Assembly: GCA_020091685.1 (NCBI GenBank)
Contig: CM034591.1
Span: forward strand, 31,393,555 to 31,457,554
DNA length: 64,000 nt
Reading direction: 5' to 3'
Source of the DNA: Lutjanus erythropterus
Lineage: Eukaryota; Chordata; Actinopteri; Lutjaniformes; Lutjanidae
The translations under genes and the position numbers were made by a program. The stretch's first letter is position 1; each line of letters opens with the position of its first letter. Below are positions 49,726 through 62,600 of this stretch, in pieces. The notes under the pieces are model-generated. The model ran no database searches. It was not told where the DNA came from and saw only the letters and a list, made by a program, of their open reading frames with translations.

Positions 49726-51125
49726 TAGGGTTGTCAAAATTAACATGTTAATAACGCCCCAACGCAAATTCTTTTTAACGGCACTAATTTTGTTGACGCG
49801 CAATTAATGCACATTCTGTTATCTTGGCCTGACCAATAGTTTGAATCAGAAGCGAGCTTCCCTGTCACGCGACAATGTAAACAGGCTTGTCTGTTAACAC
49901 AACTGGCTCAACGCAAAGAAACAGAAGTATATGGAAAAGGAGAGTGCTGATCGAGCTGCAGCTCCACCTGAAACCAGGTAATAGTAAAGACAAGGCAGAC
50001 CCACAGCAGAAAGAGAGAGGGAGAAACTGTGTGAATATGGACAGATATGTCGACTTGATATAAAAACGTCTTATGATTATGAATCATAATATTACTGTAC
50101 ACTTCTGTGGTGATTTTTTTACTCCAAGTCCAATTTGTGTACTTTTAAACACTTAATTTTTCATGCCGATTGATCACAACAGTGAGGGAGGAAAGACTAG
50201 CTGCAGAGAGGAGGGGGAGCCAGTGTGTGAAGTAACGACCAATATAAAAACTTTATTGATCATGAATCCTCATGTTACTGTACAGTTCTGTGGTCTGAAC
50301 ACTACAAATTAAAATATCTGTTGCTGCAAAGACCAAACAGACAGATGCTCATCTCCTTCACAAAACATTTGTCACTGCACTGCATTATTGTAAGTCATGA
50401 TGAAGAGTCCAGACTCTCCTCTTCATCTCCTCGATGTGTGTCAGTGTGCAGGTTGCTGTCTGCTGTGGTCTAAAACATCCTCACTGATGTAAACTGTCAG
50501 AGTGACACTGATGTGGATGATCCTGCTGCCTTAATACAAAAACATGAATATCACACATCATTTCATCATTATATAGACTGAGCTGAATAAAGGCGAGGAT
50601 TTTTATCCTCAGAGGACAATATTTTATTAAAGAAATAAACTATTATTAACAATAATAATACTAAAGAAATAAATAAATGCATAAATAAATAGCGACTTTT
50701 CCTAAAATACTTATGGTTCTGTGGTGAATTTTAAATCTGAAGCCTGTAGTGCGCCATAGGGGTTTCAACTGACTTTTCTATTGATGTTTTTAGTGCGTTT
50801 TGGCCTTAATATTAAATTGAGCAGGTCAATATTCACATCTGTGCCTGATGTACTTGGGTTTGTCATGTTATTATCATATAACATATAACATATTTTTTAT
50901 GCCAAATGCAGTGCCTTTGAGGGTTTCTGGACAATATTTGTCATTGTTTTGGTTAATGTACTTTATTTAATAAAGTTACATTTGAATTACTCTTTACAAA
51001 CTTGAAAAATATCCCTTTAATGTACGTTCTGAACAAATAAAAAAAATTGTGCAATTAATCGCAATTAACTACAGACAGTTATGCAATGAATTGTGATTAA
51101 ATATTTTAATTGATTGACAGTACTA
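49726..51125. mobile_element. hAT-like element, 1.4 kb, with internal duplication
   Basis: The left end is TAGGGTTGTCAAAATTAAC. The right end, reverse complemented, is TAGTACTGTCAATCAATTAA, so the ends share TAG and TGTCAA. Flanking octamers cagcctac (49718-49725) and cagcttat (51126-51133) match at 6 of 8. Inside, about 70 bp around 50045-50115 (ATTACTGTACACTTCTGTGG) recurs imperfectly at 50235-50300 (GTTACTGTACAGTTCTGTGG). No transposase frame is recognisable. The superfamily call rests on the end sequence and duplication length. Confidence 0.55.
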
Positions 51126-51195
51126 CAGCTTATACCTCAGGAAGCCCTTTGCTCAGCAAGTAAGTTTGGCTCAGCTTGTTTCTCTTCCTTTCATG

Positions 51196-51952
51196 CAGGG
51201 GTGGGTAGTAACAAGTTACAAGTAATGCACATGAGGGAAAAGTATATTTGTATAAAACATTTTTAAGAGGAAGAAGCACTTTTCATGTTCCATTTTTATA
51301 CTGTAGTTTTATTTTTTCTTGAGTATATTTTTGAGCCAGTAATTTATTTTTTTCTTCACTACATTTACCATTTATACCTACATACCTACATCTAGTCTGC
51401 TCTAAATCTGGGATTGAGTTTGACCAAAATGCAATGATGACAGAGCAAAACCCAGAACAAGAGGCAGCTTCCAATGACAATCCCTGGCCACATCTGGCCA
51501 CACATTTTAAACCAAAATCTAAAAAAGACAACAGTTACATGATCAAGTGCTTGCTGTGCCTCCTGAAAAATACTAAAATCTTCACTTTTAAAAACTCCTT
51601 TTCTATCCTACACAAGCACACTGATGTTAGTTGCACATACATTAATCTTTGATGATACTGACATTAACTTATGTTGTGACATAAGTGTTGTGACTGGGAT
51701 TGGAAATTGGTGTGAGGCAGATAATGTAAATCAAACTTCAACGTTAACATTACTTTCATAAGTGCAGAACACGCTAAAAAATATTAAGCTGGAAAGAAAC
51801 TTGTACTTTGAATCATTTATTACCAGATACGATTTAGCTTTACTTGAGTAGCTTTCCCAAATGGTAATTTTCACTTTTACTTGAGTCATTTTTTTATGGG
51901 ACAAACTGTATTTTTACTTGAGTATAGGTTTTTTATACTCTCCACACAACTG
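51196..51952 (+). mobile_element. hAT deletion derivative with BED zinc-finger relic
   Basis: The left end is CAGGGGTGGGTAGT. The right end, reverse complemented, is CAGTTGTGTGGAG. The flanking octamers ctttcatg (51188-51195) and ctttcata (51953-51960) match at 7 of 8, an 8-bp hAT-type duplication. A frame at 51434-51652 reads PWPHLATHFKPKSKKDNSYM, then IKCLLCLL, and FKNSFSILHKHTD. WPHL, KDSY-MKCLLC and the LxKH helix are the order found in BED fingers of hAT transposases, though the final histidine spacing is damaged. The catalytic core is absent, so it cannot move by itself. Confidence 0.65.
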
Positions 51953-52339
51953 CTTTCATATTTAATTTCAACACTGAAGACTGATACCAAGTTGATGTCT
52001 TGGCTATGTGGTTAAGCTAACTAATGCAAGGCCAGCGTCATGTCAACACAAAATAAATCATTCCTGACCTCAAGGGAAAAAGTTACTCAGTATGGTGGAG
52101 ACATCAGTGCCATTATTTTGTTTAATAGAGCAAAAAAAAAAAAAAGCTTCTGTTCTGTGAAAGAGATTTAGGCCATTTTTATGAAGAGGAATGTTTCACC
52201 ACTGAGCTTGTTAGTATTTGGGAAAAGGTCTTTACAGTTTCAGGTTTAAGCTACTAAATAGTGGAGGTTTGTGACACATGCTTACGGTTGAGTAGCAGTA
52301 AGTGCCCCAAACATGTGGGGAAAAGCCGAAATAAGTTAC

Positions 52340-52502
52340 CTTTACAATTGGGTGGCCACCAGATGCTGCTTTGACAGCTCCACGACTGCCCTCTGTCTCG
52401 TAGTGCGCTCTGTGGTGGGCTTTGGGTTGCACCTCTATCTTCAGGTCATACTGGCCAAACTGGCTCGGCAATGGCCAATCTAGGGGAGGCAGTGAGGACG
52501 TC
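52340..52502 (-). CDS. nfatc3: nfatc3 exon 3: start of the Rel-homology DNA-binding domain
   Basis: The acceptor TTCTCCTCAG precedes GACGTCC, and the exon ends GTAAAG before GTAACT; its 163 bases are one base plus 54 codons. Joined to exon 2 it reads [43 protein letters not shown] and [21 protein letters not shown] is the DNA-recognition loop shared by all NFAT proteins; its Arg and Tyr contact the GGAAA core. The exon is intact and phase 0 at its end. The next exon is 18 kb away. Confidence 0.94.
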
Positions 52503-55500
52503 CTGAGGAGAAAATGAACACACACCCACACAAAGAGGAAGCGTATATTAGGGCTTTGGTATGAAACCATCATAATACACAGTGGTGTGTAAAATAGCTC
52601 AGAGATTCATTCAAAGCATACAGTGGAAAGGTTTGTGGTTGTGGTAATTGGTCTATATAAATTTAAACTAACTGCCCTGAGGCATAAGACTGAGAGAGAG
52701 CACATAATCTTATCAGTGATGGAGAAAGAACATTTTAACAGCATTAGCAGTAAGAATTTCACCCAGAAAATCTGCATTGATACTCACACCTTCACATTTT
52801 CCATATTTCAAATTATTCTGTTCAGACATGTTAATCCATGTGACATCACTGAGTATGGTCAACCTCTTGCTCTACTTGATGGCTCATGACAACAATTTGT
52901 CTTAAGGTACTCTGAAAGCATTCAAAAGCTGAAAAAGTGGCATTCCCCTTTCATGGTCTGAGACATTATAATGGGTGTAAAAAGCGGGTGTAACATAGTG
53001 TACTTAGCCCCACCAGACTGTGATTCACTGGAATGCCCACATGCATTAGTCCTGTTCTTAACCATAACACTTGTCATAGGTCAACTTAAGACTTTAAGGG
53101 TGAATCACTTTCTAAGGGGGGCTTTTCTTTCTGAGTCTTCTGTGTGGGTCAGTGAATGGGTGGGAGGATGAGAGTTTGTGTCAGACGGTGAGTAAATTAC
53201 TGCGTGTGTGCATACTCTATAAGTGTATATTGTACATGTACTAGTGCAACACAGGGGCTGGCATTGTGTGTTTTTCCTCCCTGCCTCTTTTTTTATCTGT
53301 GTAGGCAACAATCATATTTGAACAGCTGCACTCGAAAATAAAACACTCGATGGCCTTCTCCACAGAGAAACTGGGTCTCTCCATCAGAGTACATTAGCTC
53401 AGTTTATCCCCAAAACATTTTGTAAACACTGGCATCAGCCATTAGCGTCAACCAAGCCGTAACCTTTTCCAAATGTTGCATTTATTGTTGTTGATTATAA
53501 TTTATTTAATTACACCTTAGTACAACCCACAAAATCCACTTAAAATAATGACTTTCGAGTGTAGTGCCACATGCTCAAACACCCAAAACAGGAAGTAATC
53601 TGGACCAAAAGGCATTTCATGGTAGACATACTGAAAAAATAACCATCCAAATTAAATACCTGGAATACACAGTATCTCATTAGGATACTAACTATATCTA
53701 TACTACATACAATATATATATATTTTCATTTCAATATGCTAGACACATGCTTCATATGCAACAATGCTAAAGAAACACTCTTTGTCTGCTTATAGGAATG
53801 TAATGTGTGCAAAAGTTTTTTGTAGAAGGTTCTTGATCTAGTTAGTCAGAAAACCAAACTAAAAGTCTCTTGTTTGCCAAAGTTGTTCATCCAAATGATT
53901 TTATAATAAAGACAAGTGATTGCAGACTTGTGTATCTTACGAGTTTAGACAGCAATAGGATGGGAAAATGTGAATAAGCCAAGAAGAGCTGCAACAATTA
54001 AACTGATTACTAAATTAACTGCTAACTATACTGATAATTGATCCATCGAATTGAGTATTTTTTAAGAAAATAAAGTCTAATTCCAGCTTCTTAAATGTTA
54101 ATATTCTATATTTTGTTTATTTTCACTGCTTTATGACAGTAAACTGAATATCTTTGGGTTGTGGACAAAACAAGACATTTGAGAATGTCATCTTGGGCTT
54201 TAGGAAACACTAATGTCTATTTTTCACCATTATTTGACATTTTATAGACCAAACAACTAATCATTTAATGGAGAAAATAATTAAAATTAATCAACAATAA
54301 AAATAATTGGTTGTTGCAACCCTAAGACCAAGTATGAATCAATATATTAGCGATTTATCAACGCATTGTTGTGGAAAGTTAACATACATTACTAAAGGAA
54401 AGATGGGAGTTTTTTTAAATAAAATGTTGGTAATAATCAATAAACAAAAGACTGGGTTGGGGATGGCACAGACCAAAAGGAATAAGATTACAAAGTGTAG
54501 TAGCCTATATGATATTAATGAATTTTTGTACATTGTAATTACTGTAACATCTGTATGTTCACCTTTGCTTTAATTACTGTGTTATTTCATTTAGTTGTAC
54601 GCTTATCTGATGGTTTACTGTATTTGCTGCTAGGTCTGACCATTTTATTAATATGAAATATGTTTTATAACTGGAACCCCCAAATAAAATATATATATTT
54701 AAAAACTTTGTCATTTTTATTACCATTTTCTTTTTATCTGTCACTGTCACAGTCATAATGTGCAAGACAGCTTCAAATGTTACTAAAAGATACTTTCAGA
54801 AGATCCATTGTTAAGTTTATATTTGTTGTTTTCTTTAGATTAATGGTTGGTCTACTAATTTTTTACATATTTTTGTTTACTTAAGTCTACCTTTTCACAT
54901 CTTTGCGATGTACACAAGTAAGTTTTCATGAACCAAGAGGCCTACTGTAGGGCAGCACAAGTTATATGTGTGTCACCCAGGTGTTGTGTCTGGCAGCAGT
55001 TACAAAGTGCCATTGTTTTTTTAGCACACCAGTATACACAATCATAAATTAAACTGTGTATCTATGTATGCACACACACACTCACAGTGTCCATGCATGT
55101 GTATGTGTGTCTGTATGTGCACGGCTGTGCACGTTCGGCCTGAGTCAGTGAACTGACTGGAAGCAGCTGTAAGTTTGGGGTGTCTCATGGGCCAAGTGGT
55201 AGACACCCCATGCTACACACTGATCTCTAACTCAGTTTTGGCAACTGTAGGCTTTTTGTGCCCACTGTCACACGGTGTTTTTCTTTGGCTCTTTTCGCGG
55301 CAGTACAGGCTCCTAGCATGCAAATGTTCTGAGTCTAAACTGAAAGATAGCTTTTTGACAGTACAAATAATTTTTAAGGGAAAGTTTGTTAAGTTTTAGC
55401 CAGCACAGCTGACTCTCTCAATTCTTCCCTTTCCAGATGCCTGTCAAGTGCTGGCTATGTGCAGACCAATCTGATCAGTCTGAATTAAAGACATGTGAGT

Positions 55501-58458
55501 CATGCTTTCAGTGGAGCCATTTGACTTCATAAACTGTCTTACAGACTGGCACCATATCCAAAGGAAAGACTGTATTTTGGAATGAAAAGACGTGTCTGAT
55601 ATTTTATAGAAGTTTTAAGAAGCTAAATGATGCCTTGTGGTTCCAAATCTAACTGAGCTACATTCTATAGATTCCCCTACCACATATGACATGGAAATGT
55701 CACCTAAAGCCACCCTGTCCCTTTTTTCTCATCCTGCTTTTGAACAAAATGTATACTGTATGGGTATCTGTATACAGTAACTGCAATGATGAATGTGTAC
55801 TCTATTGCAATGTTCAGATAGTCAACAAAGACCTGTTCTCAGTCCTTTTAAGTTTGATTTTCAAACACCTGACAACATTCTTTATCTAAGATCTAACACA
55901 GTGCAATAGAGACATCCTAACCAATACATTTTACTCCCGACAGCCATGGCATAACCACCCAGGAAGTGTGGGTTTGCATGGCTGCTACGGTAACAGGAGT
56001 AGAAGAGGACAGAGGAAATAGGAGCTTCTTGACGTAGCGGAGGCCTATGTCCTGACATAGCATAACCTTTCTCAAATGTCTAAGCCCAGGTGTAGGGGCT
56101 CCCTGTCCAATCACATCCCCACAACCCACCTAGTCTTCACTATTGCCTCCATCTTCCCATTAAAATTCTTTCCATCCATTACAAGGTAACCTTGCAACTA
56201 CACACGATGCATGTGAGTCACATTTTAAATCACAAAGAATAAGCATCTTATAAACAAATTACCAGTAAATATATATCAAACAATGTAGATTTATATTGTT
56301 TTCTCACAGTTTTATGTTGAAGCACATTACAATTGCTTCCTGGCATACACATAACCTCTAATCAATAATACCATCAGTACCTCTGCTGCTGCCGACAAAT
56401 AAAATAGCATTTCTTGTCCCAAAGGTTATCCCATTCTGTTACATTCTTTCTGTCAGTCACTCCAGCTTTCAAGGCCCAAAAACAAAAGATAAGTCAAATT
56501 GGGGAAATGCTAATAGTTAATTCACTCATTCCATCAATGTACAGTAATACTTACTTGTCAGACAATTGTTTTGCTAACAAATTCTAGCCTACGTTCTGCT
56601 TCGACTACAAGGTGTGTCACAATATCAATATTACATCAAAAATCGATTGGAATGAGCTTTCAATTTCAATAGTCGAAATGAAAGGCAGAATCAGCCGTTT
56701 TCACAGTATTTTCTTTTTTCTCCATCCCCACCTACTTGCGGCATCTGGCACGTGTGTAAAAAAAAAAACAATGCTTCAAAGACGACACTGCGTAGTTTAT
56801 TGGCTGTTACTTAATACCACTTAATACCATATAGATCTTTTTAAAGAAGGAAAAAAGGAAAATCAAACCATGACTTTAAAATCAAAAGTCAAATCGGACC
56901 TTGAATTTGGAGAACTGTGACATCTCTACGGACTGCATACTGTATTTGCCACAGAGTGATACAGGCCTTTTGTTTAAATAAAGCTTTTGGCAAACGAAAG
57001 AAAAATATTTCATTGTAGACAGTTCAGGGAGCAAGGTATAAGAAGACTCTTTGTCAAAGTAAGTGTCGGACCACATTACCAATTTTTAATCCCACCCACT
57101 CTAACCCAAGCCCACCCATTCCATCTGGCCCATCTGTTCAAAACACCACTAACATACATGTGCATGCACACCAATTGAAATTTTGTTCGACGGCTAACTT
57201 CAAGGCAAATTTTATGCCACACTGAGCAAGTATTGAAGGCAGGTTGGTTAGCATGAACAGCACAGTTAAAAAATTAGCAGCCGCTGTGTTCTTCGTAGAA
57301 CCTAACTCTACAGAAATGTCGACATCACACTGACACCGTCTTAGCCGTCACTTACAAGGGCAAGGATGCAAAGATCAAATGGTGACTCATCAGAGAGCTG
57401 ACAATGTTACCCTGTTATTGTCTGGAGAGTGTTAGGTCTATGTGAGCAAGCATTTGTGTTATGTCTACACATGTGACTGTGTATGTCTGTGTATGTGTGT
57501 GTGTGTATGTGTGTGTGCAGTAGCCCCCTTGCCATATGCGCCCTGTGCTGATTTACAGTGCTAGGGGCCAGTGCACACAAACAAGGCCATGTCTTCATCT
57601 GCTGCACACATTGGAGAACAGACAGCAGACTCCTCTCCTGAAAAAACTCCATTATGAGTTTCTGACTGAGCCTGTCACTCTTTAATGTGGAGATTCTGCG
57701 TGTGTGTTTGTCCCTGTGTTTCCCTCAAAACACTAATAAACTTGTATTACTCTACAGTGTGACTAAATCATTTTTATACTGCTGATACAAAGCTCAAAGT
57801 TCCCTCCGTTACTGAACATTGATCTGCAGAGCTCCATCAACAGGCCTATCATTCACCTAACCTACTATTTGATACTAATTTACTGCTCTGCAATGTTTAC
57901 ACTTCTCTCCAAGATCAAAAGGGGTTCTAAATCTTTATGACGGCTCACAACACTATAAAAACCTTCACTGCTGAGGCCTATTGTTTAGCCTTGACCTACT
58001 AATTGCTTTTAAGATTGACGACATGTACTGTCTTGCCAAGTGGTGATTACATTAATAATTCACAAAAATTCTGATAAAGAGGGAGTTCTCGACATGCCAA
58101 ATTCTGTTTTTAGCTCTGAGTTTAAAAAAAACTTTAAATTTTAGGATGTAATGCATCAAGAAACTAATCCACACTAACACTGAAGTCATGACTGTCACTA
58201 AGTCTTTCTCAAATACAAACAGGAAGTAGAATAGAGCAAATGGATTGCAAAAGAAAGTTCTTTCAACCAACTGAGAAAGTCCTCACTAAAGATAAAAACA
58301 TGTGACACTTCTGTCCCACTGAGTCTTCTACATTTGCATGAATCATTTGCTTTAGCTGAATTAGATGACAGCATCTGTGGGTTAGAGCTGAATTTAAGAA
58401 AGTTTGGTATATGTTTTGTAATTCACTTTTTTTGTCTTTTCAACATCAGCAAATTTAC
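52503..58458 (-). other. nfatc3: nfatc3 intron 2 (6 kb, no gene seen)
   Basis: Donor GTAAAT is at the right and acceptor TTCTCCTCAG at the left. The clear element is an inverted-repeat copy at 53986-54323. The rest is AT-rich, with scattered short CA/GT runs near 55070 and 57480 and no recognised coding segment. Confidence 0.8.
53986..54323. mobile_element. Fullest copy of the dispersed inverted-repeat element (338 bp)
   Basis: The left end is AGAGCTGCAACAATTAAACT. The right end, reverse complemented, is AGGGTTGCAACAACCAATTA. Between them lie ATATCTTTGGGTTGTGGAC, CATCTTGGGCTTTAGGAAAC and ATAGACCAAACAACTAATCA, in an order shared with the partial copies at 25187 and 29707. There is no coding potential. 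I recall it as a very common short element of fish genomes; the family name cannot be assigned here. Confidence 0.6.
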
Positions 58459-59641
58459 CTGAATATAGGTGTGTGACCAGGCTTCGGTTTATTCCATGAG
58501 AAGTGAGAGGGCACCGAGAGGAACTGTTCCCCAGGCCCATCCTTCTTCAGACTGTGCAGGGCATCGTCTGAAGGAGAGTCTAGCTTAGGAGACATATTTC
58601 CTTGGTCATCTAGCCCCAGCTCCCCTTTCCCAGTCTGCATAGCTGTTCTGTCCTGTGAGGTCTTCCGTGTCTTGGATGGGATGTCCGCCTCAGATGGGCA
58701 GCACTGGAAGGGCGACATGCCTACAGAAGGACTGCCAACCCAGGTGTCCTCTGTCACGCTGCCTCTAGGTGAAGGTCCTGGCGTGGGTGTGGGGGAGTGA
58801 TGAGGAGACAGTGAGCCGGGGTAGCAGATGTCTGCGCTAGAGTGACGTCTCTTCCCACAGGGCGAGGTGGGACGTGAGGAGGGCCTGGAAGGTGGCCGCG
58901 GACTAAGCCAATTTTCATCAGTGACACTAGTGCGTGGCGAGTGGCAGGGGGACTGTCGCGGTGACAGGCTGATGGAGTGGGAGTGATGCACGAAGGCTGG
59001 GTGGTGGTGCTGCCATTGAGGCTGCTCCTCCAAAACTCCACCACTGGTTTGAGGGGAGGCGCAGCCTGGGGATGTGAGCGGGGAGCCCAGGGTGAACCGG
59101 GCGGCTGCTTCATTTAGCTCTGAGTCAACATCATCATAGACATGAGAGAATGATTCACAGGAGGAGGCGTCAGAGAACCAGCTCCTCGAGGAGAGGCTAC
59201 TGCATGGGCTAGGACTGAGCGAAGAGTCCCGGTATGAGTGGTCCAGGGGCAAATACAGATGGTCTCTGGATAGGGGCCTATCACCATGGTAGTCCCCATC
59301 AGGACCGTTGGCCCTGAGATCCTCTTCATTGGCATCCATCTCCTGCTGGCAGCTGGGGGAGATGGAGGTGATCTGGATACTCGGGCACTCAAAGGCCTTT
59401 GGTGCCTCCACAGGAGCAGAGGGCAGCAGGGGGGAGGTGCCGTACTTGGAGTCTTGTGCCTCATAGCTCGGAGGCTCAGATCCTGGTTTGTGCGACTGAA
59501 AGCGTGGGGAAGTGCTGATGACCTGGGCGTGGGACTGCATGCCATGACGAGGCAGGCCAATAGACTGGTGGTTGGTGACCATGGACTGGGGCTGGCCCAC
59601 ATTTAGGATGTAGAATGATGTGTTGTCATCAGGCTCCAGAT
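58459..59641 (-). CDS. nfatc3: nfatc3 exon 2: calcineurin-docking and phosphorylated regulatory region
   Basis: The acceptor TTCTCCTAG precedes ATCTGGAGCC, and the exon ends TTCAG before GTAAAT. Two bases complete an aspartate codon from exon 1, then 393 codons follow, starting [14 protein letters not shown]. Motifs in order: PSIQIT at 59384-59367 (PxIxIT calcineurin site), SRDHLYLPL, the serine-rich SRR1 block with [14 protein letters not shown], the SP repeats [11 protein letters not shown] and [15 protein letters not shown], the basic KRRHSS signal, TRKTS, and LSVP at 58520-58509 (LxVP calcineurin site). Phosphorylation of the SP and serine-rich blocks holds NFAT in the cytoplasm. The region is intact and clearly NFATC3-type. 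Confidence 0.96.
58509..58520 (-). other. nfatc3: LxVP calcineurin-binding motif (LSVP)
   Basis: The codons CTC TCG GTG CCC encode LSVP within [12 protein letters not shown], just before the Rel-homology domain, at the position of the second calcineurin contact in NFATC3. Confidence 0.85.
59367..59384 (-). other. nfatc3: PxIxIT calcineurin-docking motif (PSIQIT)
   Basis: The codons CCG AGT ATC CAG ATC ACC encode PSIQIT, the same hexapeptide I know from mammalian NFATC3. It is the main calcineurin anchoring site of the family. Confidence 0.93.
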
Positions 59642-62600
59642 CTAGGAGAAGAGAAGGAAGGGAAGATTAAGATACAGCAATCTGGAGAATATTTTCAACT
59701 GTTGATTTTTTCTTAATGTTAGTTAGATTCACTTCATTGAGCTAATGAAGAAGTACAACATCAAGTATTCATTATACAGGTATCTAGAGCAACTCTCATC
59801 AAGAAATTTAAGGACAGAGTAAAGTCTACACCTAAGTTGTGCCACAGGTCCTCAAGCCATATTCATGGGATAACTTAAATACTTAAGAGTAGTGGCACAT
59901 ATGATGGCCTGATAGCTCTAGTTGGTAGAACGTTTGCCCCATGGCTGAGTCCTCTGCAGCGGCCATGGATTCGACTCCTGCATGCTACCCTTTACTGCAT
60001 GTCTCCTCCCACTCTCTCTCCCCCTTTCCTGTCCTCACTTCAGCTGTAAAAAGCCCCAAAAAAGAGTGAGTGGCACATCTAAGGTTGTGTTCATGCACAT
60101 CAAACAAAACCAATACAGCAAACACATCGGTCACCCTTTAGTTATCGATAATGGCATAATTTTTATCCAAGATTAGAGTTTGTGTTGGTTCTTCAATCCA
60201 GCACATGAGATCCAAAATGAAACGATGATTATGATGCCAAACTGCTGACCCAAAGTGATCCAAGATGTTGAGAAGATATTAAAAGTGTTCCAATTACTGT
60301 TTGGGTTGCTGTATAGTTGTGTCTTTGACTCTCCTTGTGTCTGTTGCTTTAAAAAGGAATAAGAGAAGGTTTAATTGGTCATTATTACAAGTCCATTTGC
60401 TGATACTGCATTCCTTGAACTAGTAATGTACAAACATGCTGCAGCCTTGTGTTCACACAACACTGCGCTACACCAGGACTGAGCTTGATCCTCTGGTTGT
60501 CAAAATTGCATTAAATTATTTGGTCACACATCCATGTACGGCCAGGCTCTAAGTTTGCACTCGCGATTGAGGCCAGTTTCAGGAAATTAGAGGCCAGAGT
60601 GTTGCTGGGTAGCAGGCAGTCATACAGGCATTGTTCCAAGAGGGATAACCGATGAACAGCACTACTCAGGAAACAAATTCACACAACGGTGCGTGCTGTC
60701 GGCTGTCATCACAGCTAGTGCCGGCAGGCTATTTATACCAAAGGTCATCCGGCACAGGCAGAAAGTACACACACAAACATCCACACGCCCACACACAAAC
60801 AAATAGACAAGAGCCCATTGTCCGCATTGGCACTACTCTGTTAGAGGTTATTGATAAACTTCCACTGGATATGCTCTGCTGCTCCCATTGGGAGTAACCC
60901 CACCTTCCCCAATCTTTCACATGAGAAAAGTTCATTATACATGCAGTCATTTTCAGACAGAATTTTCTTCTCATGCTGATTGTCATTTTTGACAATTAAG
61001 TTCCTGTGTTTCGTGCAGTAAGTATAGCACAGACTAACTTAAAAGCTTATTGTGTACTTTTGTATAGTAACACTCAACTGTGAATACAAATAAATGAATA
61101 CTGGCTAACAACTAACAGTAAAACAAAGAAAGCATCATGTAACATTAGTCTTCTTCGCCAAATTTGGCTTTTTAAGCTATGATGAACACAACTTCTGCTT
61201 TATTGTGAAAGGAAAGACAAAAAAAGAAATGATTAATATCCTTCAGAAACTTGCAAAATGACCAGGACAGTGAGCATTCATAAAACATCTAGCTTAGCTA
61301 AAACCACAGTGTAGCCTGTATAGCATATGGTTGTGAAATGATTACACAACACTTCCCCATATTCCTTAAATGTTCCTACCTGCCTAAAAAATCATTTTGT
61401 ATCATTTAAAACTGAATAAATATCTAACTTAACTGTTACAAAACTAAAAATCTTTGTCAAACTGTCAAGCACAGATAAATGGGATAAACCTGGCAATAAG
61501 TTAATTTAAGTTCCCATATTTGATTCTTCTGACCTTTAAATGATAACTGCACACTAGTAACATGACAGCTTTGTCGAATTTGACTTTAAGGGTATTCTCA
61601 AAGAAGTTTGTTAATAGAGGAATGGCTTTTTTTTTGTTTTTGCCCTCCTATCCTCTCTATCCTACAGCAGCAACAGAGTCAGTAGCAGCGAGCTCTTTAT
61701 TTATAGCTGCTCGGCTTCACACTGGCCCTGCCTGCCTGTCACAAGACCCAGCAGTGAATCCTCTGACGACAGCATCTGACTGACTGACAGGGAGCTACAG
61801 AAGGACACCATAGTCAAGAGGAAGAGAAAGAGGCTGTGAGGAAAAGCAAAAAAACTCTATATCCTCTCAATCAATGAGAATTGGAGTAAGGGGAAAGGAA
61901 AGAAAAAGTGAAGAAAGCATACCAAAGCATTCCCATTTTCCAATCAAATACACTGCACTATACAAAATACTATCTTCACAGAAAATAGAAACAGCACCAA
62001 TAGTTTTATAGTGAGAGGGTACTTCCATAGCAGTTTTTGTTGTTTTATCTGGGTTGCAAAATGCGATGATAGAGCAAATCCATCTCATGTCCTTTGTTCT
62101 TTCTCTAATAAAAAAGAAAAATTAAACTTGCATTAAAAATGTAAATATTTTTAAACAATTTCCAGTTTTTCTCCAAAAGTCTACAGAGGAGAAAGTTAAT
62201 AGTAAAGTAATCTGTACTTAATTTTATAGACCACAGTAGGTCAATAATATATTTGTCACAAATGTGTAATATAAACTGTAGAGATGGCTGCAGAGGAGAC
62301 ACTGGTGTGCTTTTTATTTTGATCTGGCAATGCATATTTATTTGATTCACATTTTGTAAAACCTCTTAATGGGCTGTTAAAGTTTTCTGAGGACCTAGAA
62401 AAAAAGGAATTGCCTGTAACTAGCAGTGTGAAAGCCATCAAACTCCTCAGGGGTAATGGAACCTCAAAGACACATACAAGCACACTGATACACAGAACAA
62501 ACAAGAAGTAAAAATTATGAGGAAGTATTTTATTTACAAGAAATGAATTAGAAAGGATTATAGGGAGAATGGGGTGGTTGAGGTGGTGAGCAAATGAGCA

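Larger units (their letters stand above)
34065..52339 (-). other. nfatc3: nfatc3 intron 3 (18.3 kb, no gene seen)
   Basis: Donor GTAACTT is at the right and acceptor ATGTCTCAG at the left. It contains AT, GT, CA and CT microsatellites (34549-34605, and a cluster at 41737-42360), a 12-base C run, a 14-bp tandem duplication, a fish-type repeat near 39255, a perfect palindrome at 43336-43371, an inverted repeat at 44660-44756, and two neighbouring hAT-like elements between 49726 and 51952. The longest open frame, 248 codons at 35125-35871, runs through a CA repeat and has no recognised domain. Confidence 0.8.

Noticed and set aside
51434..51652. Possible intronic zinc-finger gene
   Set aside because: The BED-like segment lies between hAT-type ends with an 8-bp duplication and has no catalytic core. 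It is a transposase relic.
58754..59602. Long open frames in the other frames of exon 2 (119 and 162 codons on the - strand, 106 on the + strand)
   Set aside because: They are shadows caused by the GC-rich, stop-poor coding sequence of nfatc3 exon 2; only the frame with PSIQIT and the SP repeats matches a family.
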